Source: JAWVZU01 sp033722075
GTDB taxonomy: Bacteria; Pseudomonadota; Gammaproteobacteria; Xanthomonadales; SZUA-38
Assembly: GCA_033722075.1 (NCBI GenBank)
Contig: JAWVZU010000091.1
Coordinates: forward strand, 1-12,878
DNA: 12,878 nt
Reading direction: 5' to 3'
The stretch's first letter is position 1; each line of letters begins with the position of its first letter. A model generated the notes under the pieces. That model was not told the DNA's origin. It ran no database searches and saw only the letters and a list, made by a program, of their open reading frames with translations. The position numbers were made by a program, and so were the translations under genes. Below are positions 1 to 7,438 of the stretch, piece by piece.

Positions 1-778
1 CATTGCCCGCCGGGTGAGTGCCGGCAAACAGGTCCTGCTCGCCGACCTGCAGGAAGACTCCGCCAAAGCCACGGCGGAAATCATGAACGATGCCGGGTTT
101 GAAGCCCGGGCAGCCGTCGTCGACGTGACCTCGCGTGAATCAGTGGAAGCGCTGGTCGACACGGCCCGGGCATTTGGCGAAGTCACCGGGCTGATTCACA
201 CCGCCGGCGTTTCTCCTTCCAGTGCGCCCCCGGCGGTGATCTTCAAGGTGGACCTGTATGGGGCGGCCGTGGTGCTCGAAACCTTCGGCGATTGCATCGC
301 GGAAGGTGGATCCGGCCTGCTCGTCTCCTCGCAGGCGGGCCATCGCCTGGACTCCCTGACGCCGGAACAGACCCTAACGCTGGCGACCACGCCGACAGAC
401 GAGCTGCTCGATCTCGAGATGCTTCAGCCCGACCAGGTCACCGATTCGCTGCAGGCCTATGAGATCGCAAAGCGCGGCGCCTCGCTGCGGATGGCCGCCG
501 AATCGGTCCGATGGGCCAAGCGCGGCGCGCGACTCAATGCCATCAGCCCTGGCATCGTCGGCACGCCACTTTCCAGGAAGGAATTGAGCGGCGCCCACAG
601 TTCGGGCTACCGGCGGATGATCGAGCAATCTGCTGCCGGCCGCGTCGCCACGCCCGATGAAATCGGAGCCGTTGGCGCCCTCCTGATGGGACCGCAAGGC
701 GCTTTCATCTCCGGCAGCGACTTGCTGATGGACGGCGGCGTGACCGCCGCCTACCGCTACGGCACTCTCGAGTTGTAA
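1..778 (+). CDS. SDR family NAD(P)-dependent oxidoreductase, 5' end outside window
   Basis: This is a short-chain dehydrogenase/reductase, a cytosolic Rossmann-fold enzyme that oxidises or reduces a hydroxyl/carbonyl group with NAD(P)(H). The frame is open to the left edge and reads IARRV just before the GTG at 14, the usual end of the first SDR helix, so the glycine-rich nucleotide motif and true start lie outside. Residue numbers here count from that GTG. Visible features are Asp11 at the end of strand beta-2 (favouring NAD(H)), Asp37-Val38, HTAG at 62-65 in place of NNAG, catalytic Ser106 (SSQAG), Tyr149 and Lys153 (YEIAK), SPG at 178-180, and a C-terminal GSDLLMDGG. Ser and Tyr are 43 residues apart instead of about 13, so there is an insert of roughly 30 residues before the active-site helix. 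The substrate cannot be named. The next gene follows after 102 bases on the same strand; I see no terminator or clear promoter between them. Confidence 0.9.
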   Translation, partial: IARRVSAGKQVLLADLQEDSAKATAEIMNDAGFEARAAVVDVTSRESVEALVDTARAFGEVTGLIHTAGVSPSSAPPAVIFKVDLYGAAVVLETFGDCIAEGGSGLLVSSQAGHRLDSLTPEQTLTLATTPTDELLDLEMLQPDQVTDSLQAYEIAKRGASLRMAAESVRWAKRGARLNAISPGIVGTPLSRKELSGAHSSGYRRMIEQSAAGRVATPDEIGAVGALLMGPQGAFISGSDLLMDGGVTAAYRYGTLEL

Positions 779-880
779 CCGCAGCAATCGGGCTCCAGGG
801 CGGCGCGGGTTGCGTTGCATGGACCGTTTCTTTTGCCCCGCTTTTGATTAAGCTGGGGGCGTCCGATCGGGAAGCGACAC

Positions 881-2707
881 ATGCCTGGGCTGATCTCTGA
901 ACTCAAGCGCCGCAATGTCTTCAAGGTAGCTGCCGTCTATATCGTCGGAGGATGGCTCATACTGCAGGTCGCCGAGGTTCTTCTGGGCGCCATGGAAGTG
1001 CCCGGCTGGGGGATGCGCCTGATCCTCGCTATCCTCATCATCGGCTTCATTCCTGCATTGATCTTTTCCTGGGTATACGAACTCACGCCGGAAGGCATTG
1101 TCCGCGAATCCGAGATCGATCGTGAGCGGTCGGTCACCGATCGCACCGGTCGGCGGCTGAACCTGGTCATCACGGGTCTTCTGGCCGCTACCGTTGCGCT
1201 GCTGGCCGCCGATCGTTTCTGGCCCCGCGATGCCGGAAGGCCGACATCGGCTGCCCAGCCGGAACCCACGACCGGCACGCCGGTGGTTAGGGACCAGTCG
1301 ATTGCCGTGCTGCCCTTCGACAATCGGAGCGCCGAAGAGTCGGATGCCTATTTCGTCGAAGGCATTCATGACGACATCCTCACCTTTCTCGCCAAGATCA
1401 AGGACCTGAAGGTCATTTCGCGCACGTCCGTGATGGCCTACGAGGAGACGACCAAGCGGATCGGCACCATCGCCGCGGAGCTTGGGGTCGCCCATGTGGT
1501 TGAAGGGGCCGTGCAGCGGGCCGGCGAACGTGTCCGGGTCACCGTCCAGCTCATCGATGCGGGCACCGATCAGCACTTGTGGGCGGAAAGCTATGACCGG
1601 CAGCTCACCGCCAGCAATCTGTGTGCGATCCAGAGCGAGGTCGCCAGTTCGATCGCCGCCGCACTGGAGGCCACTTTGTCGCCGCAGGAGAAGCAACGCA
1701 TCTCCCGCCAGGGGACCGACAGCCTGGAGGCCTACCAGCTCTATCTCCAGGGCCGCTACCTGTTCCATCGGCGAAACCCGGACAACATCGACCAGGCGGT
1801 GGAACTGCTGGAGGCGGCGGTCGAGCTTGACCCGGCGTTCGCCGAGGGGTGGACGGCGCTGGCCTCGGCCTACGTCGTCCGGCCGGGCTATTCCGACGTG
1901 TCCCGAGACGATGCTTATGCGAAGGGCATTGCAGCAGCGCGCCGAGCGATCGAGCTGGACCCCAGCCAGGGCCAGGCCCACGCGACGATCGCGGGAACGC
2001 ACGAGGAGTCCGGGCGCATGAGCGAAGCCGAAATCGGCTTTGCCGAAGCGCTGAAGCTGGAACCGAACAACCCGACCATCCACCTCTGGTACGGCGAACT
2101 GCTGTCCAATGCCGGTCGATCACGGGACGCGGATGACCGCTTCCTCCGCGCGCTCGAGCTTGACCCGACTTCGCAGGTTGCGACCATACACCGCGCCTTT
2201 GAACTCCTCGCCCAGGACCTCGGCGAGAAAGCAATCGACGTCGCCACATCCATTTCGGATCCATCGCTACAGGGCTGGGTGGCCTACGTCCGAGCGCTGG
2301 AACGGCTGCAGGCCGGCGACCATGAAACCATCGAAGATCTGGTTGCACCTCACCGCGAGAGAATTCCCGGATTCTGGTCGCGAGAGCTCGTGGCAGCGCT
2401 CGAAACACCGGACGCGCTGCCGGCGGCAATCGAACGGCTCACCGACCCTGCCTACCCTGACCCTGCCCTGGCTGCCGTCGGAATGGCCGCTCTCGGCGCC
2501 ACCGACCGTTTCTTCGTGTGGCTTGATGAGGCCTACGACCGTCAACCCTCATTCAGCAACATACTCTGGCATCCGCAATTGGCCGACTTTCGACGCGATC
2601 CCCGGTTCATCGACTTCCTCGAGCGTCGGGGTTTCGTCGACTACTGGAGAGCGTACGGATGGTCGGATTGGTGCCGTCCCGTCGGCGAAACAGTGGAGTG
2701 CCAGTAA
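881..2707 (+). CDS. membrane-anchored TolB-like/TPR repeat protein
   Basis: The 608-residue product has a short basic N-terminus (ISELKRRNVFKVAAVY) leading into hydrophobic segments at about 14-34 and 45-66, then a third at about 93-111. A periplasmic-like domain follows at about 138-270, opening with SIAVLPFDNRS and continuing through FVEGIHDDILTFL and VVEGAVQRAGERVRVTVQLID. This is the TolB-N/FlgO-like module that in many proteobacteria sits between a cytoplasmic signalling domain and TPRs. TPR-like helices run from about 284 to 430 (repeated A..AIELDP, ALKLEPNNP, ALELDPTSQ), followed by a less regular helical tail. The tail ends in a stretch with many aromatic residues (about 563-598) and two cysteines, Cys598 and Cys607. 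The protein is probably a scaffold or envelope sensor. Unlike many relatives it has no N-terminal winged-helix, adenylate cyclase or kinase domain. The ATG is preceded by a modest GGGAAG at 868-873. The stop lies 15 bases from the end of the opposing ferritin-like gene. Confidence 0.85.
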   Translation: MPGLISELKRRNVFKVAAVYIVGGWLILQVAEVLLGAMEVPGWGMRLILAILIIGFIPALIFSWVYELTPEGIVRESEIDRERSVTDRTGRRLNLVITGLLAATVALLAADRFWPRDAGRPTSAAQPEPTTGTPVVRDQSIAVLPFDNRSAEESDAYFVEGIHDDILTFLAKIKDLKVISRTSVMAYEETTKRIGTIAAELGVAHVVEGAVQRAGERVRVTVQLIDAGTDQHLWAESYDRQLTASNLCAIQSEVASSIAAALEATLSPQEKQRISRQGTDSLEAYQLYLQGRYLFHRRNPDNIDQAVELLEAAVELDPAFAEGWTALASAYVVRPGYSDVSRDDAYAKGIAAARRAIELDPSQGQAHATIAGTHEESGRMSEAEIGFAEALKLEPNNPTIHLWYGELLSNAGRSRDADDRFLRALELDPTSQVATIHRAFELLAQDLGEKAIDVATSISDPSLQGWVAYVRALERLQAGDHETIEDLVAPHRERIPGFWSRELVAALETPDALPAAIERLTDPAYPDPALAAVGMAALGATDRFFVWLDEAYDRQPSFSNILWHPQLADFRRDPRFIDFLERRGFVDYWRAYGWSDWCRPVGETVECQ

Positions 2708-2722
2708 GGACGTCGACACGAT

Positions 2723-3244
2723 TCAAAGATAGGGTGACTCATCAAGATCGTAGTCGACGCCGAAGCTTGCGCTGGCCGGCAGTTTGGCCATTTCCTCTTG
2801 CAGCATCCGGACGTGCTCGGTTTCCTCGTCCCTCAGTTCCTCGAACAGGGCACGCACTTGTGGATCTGTGATCCCCGGTAGCGCCGCGTCGTAGAAATCA
2901 TGGGCCTTCTGCTCCGCGGCCAGTCCGATCTGCAGCGCCTCGAGCGTGGACATGCCACGTCGCGGCGCGCCCATGTCGGGCGCCTCCACATCGAACAGGT
3001 CGTCCAGCGTCGGCCGCGCGGGAGTCTCCCCGAACAACTCCTTTCGCCGCGCCAGCAGGTCGCGGCCGTGCTTGGCTTCGTTCTCGGCCATATCACTGAA
3101 GAACGCGCCGGCGTCATAGCCGCCGCTGTCACCGAGTTGCCTGGCGAACAGCCGATAGCGATCCCGCGCCTCGATTTCAATGAGTATCGCGAGGTCGAGG
3201 GCATCCATCAGGGTGAGTGAGGGTAGTTCTAGTCGAGTAGACAT
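2723..3244 (-). CDS. rubrerythrin-type ferritin-like diiron protein
   Basis: This 173-residue all-helical protein carries the four metal-ligand helices of a ferritin-like diiron protein of the rubrerythrin/COG1633 type. The motifs are EIEARDRY (Glu23/Glu25), ENEAKH (Glu56 with His59), EQKAHDFY (Glu111 with His115) and DEETEH (Glu141 with His144). It has no rubredoxin-like CxxC tail, so it is not a full rubrerythrin. Family knowledge suggests iron or peroxide handling in the cytoplasm, but the substrate is not visible. I start it at the ATG at 3244 because a perfect AGGAG lies 8 bases upstream; a longer in-frame ATG at 3277 lacks this and adds 11 unrelated residues. It lies 90 bases downstream of the beta-helix gene on the same strand, so it may be the last gene of that operon or be driven from the gap, which holds a 12-base palindrome and an extended -10 sequence. 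The residue 163-173 tail is acidic and probably disordered. Confidence 0.88.
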   Translation of the reverse strand: MSTRLELPSLTLMDALDLAILIEIEARDRYRLFARQLGDSGGYDAGAFFSDMAENEAKHGRDLLARRKELFGETPARPTLDDLFDVEAPDMGAPRRGMSTLEALQIGLAAEQKAHDFYDAALPGITDPQVRALFEELRDEETEHVRMLQEEMAKLPASASFGVDYDLDESPYL

Positions 3245-3252
3245 GAAACCGA

Positions 3253-3257
3253 CTCCT
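3253..3257 (-). promoter_or_regulatory. Shine-Dalgarno that fixes the ferritin-like start
   Basis: Read on the minus strand, AGGAG sits exactly 8 bases before the ATG at 3244. It supports this start over the in-frame ATG at 3277, whose start codon lies upstream of the site. Confidence 0.8.
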
Positions 3258-3272
3258 GGATCCGACTGCTCG

Positions 3273-3281
3273 AGCATAGCA
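3273..3281 (-). promoter_or_regulatory. possible extended -10 promoter element before the ferritin-like gene
   Basis: The minus strand reads TGCTATGCT, a TG-n extension joined to TATGCT, about 29 bases before the ATG at 3244. No good -35 hexamer lies 16-18 bases upstream (AAGGGC at the 17-base position). It could give the ferritin-like gene its own transcript, but chance is a serious alternative. Confidence 0.25.
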
Positions 3282-3300
3282 GCGCCGAATCCCGCGCCCT

Positions 3301-3312
3301 TGATCCGGATCA
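3301..3312. repeat. 12-base perfect palindrome upstream of the ferritin-like gene
   Basis: TGATCCGGATCA is its own reverse complement. It lies between the beta-helix stop and the ferritin-like start, just upstream of the candidate -10 element, where an operator could sit. It has no loop and no T-tract, so it is not an intrinsic terminator. It does not match any operator I know with confidence. Confidence 0.4.
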
Positions 3313-3334
3313 GCCAGACGCCGTTCCCCGCTAC

Positions 3335-5092
3335 TCAATCGGTGTTCAGTCCCTCAAACAACTTCAGTTCGCCGACGTTGGTGGCCTCACCGCGCTGGTT
3401 GATCGCGTGATCGATGCCGCCATAGCCACCTGCGAAGGTGGATATGTGGGTAAAGCGGATGCCGCTGCTTTCCGGGGTTTCGATGGCGGCGCCCAGGCGC
3501 ACACCGGGGTCGCGGTCCTGGCGGACACCGAAGAAACTGTAGATGCCCAGGCCCCAGGCCTCGTGCGACTTCACGCCATCGGCGACCTTGTAGGACGCAA
3601 ACCCCTTCCTGTCGCCGGTCCGCCATGCCGCCTGGCCCGGCGGGTCGTAAGGGATCTCCGACTGATAGAAATACACCCGGCCGCGCTCCCCGTTCCACAC
3701 GGTCTGGTACTCCTGGAAGTGCTCGTTGAACAGACCGTAGATGGTCACGTCATCGCCGTTGACGACTAGCCCGTTTTTCGCCCGGTTGACGTTCCATTCC
3801 GCGCCGGCCCCATGATCCGCACGCCATAGCCAGGTGTGATCGACGACGACGTGGTTGGAATTGATGACCAGGCACGCATCGGCACTGCCGGGGATGGCGC
3901 CGCCGACGCGACAGAAGACATCGTGGAGTGAGATCGGGTTTTCGGCATGGTCGCCGTCTGCACCCTCACCGCCGATTTCAATCAGCACGTCTGAGCGCTC
4001 CAGCCCCGCATCCACCATGACCCCGGCTATGGCGATGCCGGAGACGTCGTCGACCTTCAGCGCGGCATTTCCGGATGTGGGCACCAGGGTTGCCAGCCCG
4101 AGGCCGAGGACAACCGTGCCGGCATGCCGCACCCGGATCGCCTCGTCGATCGGGTAGATGCCCGGTGTCAGCAGGAGATGCCGGCCTTGGTCCAGGGCCT
4201 TGTTGATGGACGCGGCCGTGTCCTTCTCGGGAAACGCCACGTGGAAATTGTCGATCGGCACGTGGACACCGTCCTCGGCGCCGCCCCGCCAACTGACACC
4301 CCGGGTTTCTTTCCTCAGCGCGGGGACGAACACCGAAAACGCCTCGCTGTCGTCCAGGACCAGAAACGGCTTGTCACGAATCACCGGCGTCCGGTCCACC
4401 ACGGTATTGGGTGCTGCCGGCCACGGCTCCGTCGGCGCGCCCGTCGTCCCCACGAAAGTCCGATTCCAGTTGCCGCCAACCCAGCGGCCCAGTTCCGAGT
4501 TTCGGGTGAACCACTGCTGCCCGGTGGTCAGGCCGGCGGTTCCCTCGATGATCGAGTTGGCCAGGTAGCCGCCGCTGGCCCAACCCCCCAGGTCCAGACG
4601 CAAGTCGCCTTTGATGTGCATCCGCCGATAGGGCGCGGCCTGTGACACCGCCCAGTAGACCGGCGTTTCCGAAGACCCGGGAACGACCAGGAAGTTCTCG
4701 GCTGCACGCCAGAACATGATGGTCACGCGGTTCTGGTTTGTGGTCGCAATGGACTGCACCGTGCCGTTGATCTGCACATCGCCCGGCTTTTGCCCGAGCC
4801 CCGCTGCCTGAACGTAATAGTCCACGGTGACATCCAGATCATAGGTCCCGGGCTTGAACAGGAGCGCATAGCGCTCCTTGCTGAACTCCTCATTGGCCTG
4901 TTGCCGGTGGAGATCCTCCAACGTGCCCTGAATGGCCGCCGTGTCCATGTCCGGATCGAACAGCAGGACGCGCTCACCGAAGGGGGAAGGATAAGGCCGT
5001 GGATCGAACATCGTTTCTGCTCCTGAGTCGACCGGGCCGAGCAAGCCGATGACGGCCGCCAGACCGATGCATCGAACCACCTCAGCGCTCAA
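3335..5092 (-). CDS. exported twin beta-helix protein (pectate-lyase/GH55-like fold)
   Basis: The 585-residue product begins with a signal-peptide-like segment (VVRCIGLAAVIGLLG, likely cut near GA/ET around residue 25), so it is probably exported. Two similar modules follow. Each starts with an acidic AAI or ASI helix and a P-G-x-Y turn: LLFKPGTY at 77-84 and LLLTPGIY at 306-313. Glycine- and valine-rich beta rungs come after each, the pattern of paired right-handed beta-helices as in pectate-lyase-superfamily and GH55-type proteins. Distinctive stretches are WAVSQAAPYRRMHIKG (147-162), VVLGLGLATLVP (327-338), NSNHVVVDHTWLWRADHG (411-428) and VWNGERGR (465-472). I recall similar proteins from actinobacteria, sometimes labelled adenylyl cyclase or coagulation-factor domain protein; no cyclase motif is present here. 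A carbohydrate-active role is inferred. The start is uncertain: a TTG at 5092 gives an 11-base overlap with the upstream gene, and a GTG at 5080 gives a more typical signal peptide. Confidence 0.8.
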   Translation of the reverse strand: MSAEVVRCIGLAAVIGLLGPVDSGAETMFDPRPYPSPFGERVLLFDPDMDTAAIQGTLEDLHRQQANEEFSKERYALLFKPGTYDLDVTVDYYVQAAGLGQKPGDVQINGTVQSIATTNQNRVTIMFWRAAENFLVVPGSSETPVYWAVSQAAPYRRMHIKGDLRLDLGGWASGGYLANSIIEGTAGLTTGQQWFTRNSELGRWVGGNWNRTFVGTTGAPTEPWPAAPNTVVDRTPVIRDKPFLVLDDSEAFSVFVPALRKETRGVSWRGGAEDGVHVPIDNFHVAFPEKDTAASINKALDQGRHLLLTPGIYPIDEAIRVRHAGTVVLGLGLATLVPTSGNAALKVDDVSGIAIAGVMVDAGLERSDVLIEIGGEGADGDHAENPISLHDVFCRVGGAIPGSADACLVINSNHVVVDHTWLWRADHGAGAEWNVNRAKNGLVVNGDDVTIYGLFNEHFQEYQTVWNGERGRVYFYQSEIPYDPPGQAAWRTGDRKGFASYKVADGVKSHEAWGLGIYSFFGVRQDRDPGVRLGAAIETPESSGIRFTHISTFAGGYGGIDHAINQRGEATNVGELKLFEGLNTD

Positions 5093-6110
5093 GGGACGCC
5101 CCCAGGGTCTTTGTGACTGCTTCGGACTCGTAGAACGGCGCCAGGCGGCGCCTCAGCAGTTCGCTGAGATACCCTGACGCCCGCAGCCGCTTCAGCAGCG
5201 GCGGCGCAAAGGCAAGCAGCTCCTTGCTCACCATGCTCCGGGTGATTCCGAGGTCATCGAGAAGGACTGAAACCGGCTCGTTCCCGTAGAGCTCGTACAT
5301 GTGCGCGATCAGGGTTTCGCCCATCTCGCTGAAATGATCGGACCGGCGCAGCTCATCCCAGTAACCCTGGCCCCAATCGGCAAAGCGTTCGACGTCCTTC
5401 GGGTCCACACCCTCGGCCATGCCGGCAAACTCCCTGGACGCAATGTCCGGCCAGGCTTCCGAGAGCCTGTCTGTCAGTTCGGGATCGGTCACGATGCGCT
5501 CCACGTACTGCTCGGAAGACTTGATGAGCGAGGGCAGATAGCGCTTGATGTAGCTGTTGAGCTGTCTTTCCAGGGTTGCATCCAGGCCAGGAACGGCGCG
5601 GGTCGCAGCCTTGCGTCCCAGCTTCAACATCGAGCCCACGCCCGGCACCTTCTGACTGATCAGGTTGTCCTCGACCAGGTAATTCACCAGCGCCTTGTAG
5701 ATCAGGCTGGAGATCAGGTCGCCGTAGAGCGGCTGATTGAACAGCTCCGCGAACAACCGGCGGCGAGGCTCGTGAAGGGTCGCGGCGAGCTCGACGAGCT
5801 CGAGAAATCGATCCCGCCGGATGGCCGCCTGCACATCCAACCCGGCGTCTTCGACGTGCCGGGCGAAACGCAGCACCAGAGACACGACGAGTTCGCCGGC
5901 AGACTGCGGGATCTCCGCCTTCACCAGCAACCGTTTGAATGCCGCCACGCAGCGGCGCTGCGTAGCCAAATCATTAAGGGTCAACTGCTCGGCCAGCTCG
6001 AACCCGCGCCCCACCTCCGCGCGAAGGGCCGGCTGCAGGTCTTTACCCGTGAGCGCGTCGAGTTCGAACTCGATGTGCTCCTCGAGCAGTTTCGTGGCGA
6101 CTGGATGCAT
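5082..6110 (-). CDS. conserved-looking hypothetical protein, predicted helical
   Basis: I do not recognise a named domain. The 342 residues have no signal peptide and look helical throughout, with many Leu, Glu, Arg and Ala. The most distinctive part is residues about 126-170: QPLYGDLISSLIYKALVNYL, then an IPG-like KVPGVGSMLKLGRKAATRAVPG. This could be an amphipathic or membrane-touching helix followed by a glycine-proline hinge. A second block rich in acidic and aromatic residues lies at about 240-275 (FADWGQGYWDELRRSDHF). The C-terminus is basic (LLRRRLAPFYESE). The ATG at 6110 is preceded by only a weak ribosome-binding site, and an in-frame TGA stands about 36 bases upstream with no better start between. 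Its stop overlaps the start of the exported beta-helix gene, which implies co-transcription and possibly translational coupling. A partner or regulatory role for the exported protein is guesswork. Confidence 0.75.
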   Translation of the reverse strand: MHPVATKLLEEHIEFELDALTGKDLQPALRAEVGRGFELAEQLTLNDLATQRRCVAAFKRLLVKAEIPQSAGELVVSLVLRFARHVEDAGLDVQAAIRRDRFLELVELAATLHEPRRRLFAELFNQPLYGDLISSLIYKALVNYLVEDNLISQKVPGVGSMLKLGRKAATRAVPGLDATLERQLNSYIKRYLPSLIKSSEQYVERIVTDPELTDRLSEAWPDIASREFAGMAEGVDPKDVERFADWGQGYWDELRRSDHFSEMGETLIAHMYELYGNEPVSVLLDDLGITRSMVSKELLAFAPPLLKRLRASGYLSELLRRRLAPFYESEAVTKTLGASLER

Positions 6111-6174
6111 GCGCTTGAGACCAGGGATTCCTAACGGGGTTCACGCCGGAAACCTCACCGGCACGCGTCAGCGG

Positions 6175-6203
6175 AGCTTAGGGCAGATTGTTTGCAACCT
6201 CAA
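6175..6203 (-). promoter_or_regulatory. weak candidate sigma70 promoter for the minus-strand operon
   Basis: On the minus strand TTGAGG (6203-6198) is followed after 17 bases by TAAGCT (6180-6175), 58-68 bases ahead of the ATG at 6110. Spacing is ideal but the matches are 4/6 and 3/6. It lies in the 161-base gap between two divergent genes, where promoters for both must be expected. Confidence 0.3.
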
Positions 6204-6256
6204 AATGGATGAATGGCGTGACCGAGGCCGGAGGGTTAGACTCGGGGGTAACCATC

Positions 6257-6263
6257 GAGGGGA
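6257..6263 (+). promoter_or_regulatory. Shine-Dalgarno that fixes the binding-protein start
   Basis: GAGGGGA lies 8 bases before the ATG at 6272. It supports that start, which is directly followed by a signal peptide, over the longer in-frame ATG at 6188. Confidence 0.75.
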
Positions 6264-6271
6264 AAAGTTCG

Positions 6272-7420
6272 ATGAACCACCGACGACACTTCGCTTCAAT
6301 CACGCTGTTTCTGGCTCTGTGCTTTTCGCCCCTGAATGGTGCCTGGGCACAGACGCCCATGACCGTTGGCCTGATGGTGCCTGCCACCGAGGACAACGTG
6401 TTCTGGCGTCAACTGGTGACCTTCATGGAGGCCGTCGCCGAGGACCTCGAAGTCGAGCTTCGGGTCGAGTTCATGAAGCCCGAGGCGGACGGCCGTCTGA
6501 CCCAAAGCGTCGTTCAGTTCCGTCTGCAAAGCCAGGAGTTCATCAACACGTTCGACACCATCGACTATTTCATCAGCTACCACCAGGACGAGATCACGCG
6601 CGGCCTGCTCCGTTCCGTGGACCGAAAGGGCGGGAAGTTATTCCTCATCAACACCGCCATCTCGCCGCAGGAGCGCGAATTTTTCGACGCGCCTCGGGGC
6701 AGATTCAAGAGCTGGATCGGACACATGTATCCGGACGAGCGAGAAGCAGGATTCCAGCTGGCCGACGCCTTGCTGGCCCGGGCCTTTGAGGTCAAGGGAA
6801 GCCAGGCCAGGCTGGAGACAGTGGGTATCGGTGGCACGCTCGTCGAGGGAGAAGAGGTGACCGGGGCCGCCGCCCAGCGAAATCTGGGGCTGCGGGAGAA
6901 AGTCAACGCCGAACCGCGGGCACAGCTGAAGGAGATCGTCTCGGCCGGCTGGCAACCGGACCTTGCCCGGCAAGCCACCAGTGGCCTGCTGAAGAAGTAT
7001 CCGGGACTGGATGTCATCTGGTCGGCCAGCGATGCCATGGCGCTGGCTGCTGTCGAAGTCATCGAGGAATCAGGCAAGACGCCCAACCGCGATCTCTTCG
7101 TCGGCGGCATCGACTGGACCGAAGATGCACTGCAGGCTGTCGCGGAAGGTCGCCTCACCGCGTCCGTGGGCGGCCATTTCATGGAGGGCGGCTGGGCGTT
7201 GATCGTGCTCTACGACTACCACCATGGCATCGACTTCGCCGACGAACTGGGCGTGCAGATCTCCACGCGCATGCAGGTCTTGACGCAAGACAACGTCGGA
7301 GACTATCTCGAGCGCTTCGGCAGCGAAGACTGGGGCCAGGTGGACTTCAAGCGCTTTTCGAAGCACCTCAACAAGGACCTGGAGAACTACGACTTCTCCA
7401 TCGAAAATCTGCTTCAGTAA
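6272..7420 (+). CDS. orphan periplasmic substrate-binding protein (type 1, sugar/autoinducer-like)
   Basis: This 382-residue protein starts with a clear signal peptide: basic NHRRH, a hydrophobic core ITLFLALCF, and an AWA/Q cleavage site after residue 26. The mature part resembles the type 1 periplasmic-binding fold of RbsB/LuxP proteins. It opens with a strand MTVGLMVPATEDNVFW; a first lobe includes FDTIDYFISYHQDEITRGLL and GKLFLINTAI. A second lobe has GLDVIWSASDAMALAAVEVI and DLFVGGIDWTEDALQAVAEG, the usual D-x-A-A-ligand-pocket and G-x-D-x-x pattern. The ligand is not evident. No permease or ATPase gene is adjacent: the next gene is an opposing aminotransferase 18 bases away and the gene behind it is divergent. 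It may therefore feed a transporter encoded elsewhere or act like LuxP as the sensing subunit of a membrane receptor. The C-terminal 30 residues (FKRFSKHLNKDLENYDFSIE) are charged and may form an extension. Confidence 0.85.
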   Translation: MNHRRHFASITLFLALCFSPLNGAWAQTPMTVGLMVPATEDNVFWRQLVTFMEAVAEDLEVELRVEFMKPEADGRLTQSVVQFRLQSQEFINTFDTIDYFISYHQDEITRGLLRSVDRKGGKLFLINTAISPQEREFFDAPRGRFKSWIGHMYPDEREAGFQLADALLARAFEVKGSQARLETVGIGGTLVEGEEVTGAAAQRNLGLREKVNAEPRAQLKEIVSAGWQPDLARQATSGLLKKYPGLDVIWSASDAMALAAVEVIEESGKTPNRDLFVGGIDWTEDALQAVAEGRLTASVGGHFMEGGWALIVLYDYHHGIDFADELGVQISTRMQVLTQDNVGDYLERFGSEDWGQVDFKRFSKHLNKDLENYDFSIENLLQ

Positions 7421-7438
7421 CTCGAGAACGGACCGCGG

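Noticed and set aside
848..2083. A 411-codon open frame antisense to the TPR protein
   Set aside because: It has no recognisable motif and is explained by strand mirroring of high-GC codons; the sense frame has clear membrane segments and TPRs.
3335..5092. Calling the beta-helix gene an adenylyl cyclase
   Set aside because: No cyclase catalytic motif is visible and the protein is an exported repeat-rich beta protein, so the label would be a transferred mistake.
6188..6271. A longer N-terminus for the binding protein
   Set aside because: It would bury the signal peptide 28 residues inside, while the ATG at 6272 has a good ribosome-binding site at the right distance.
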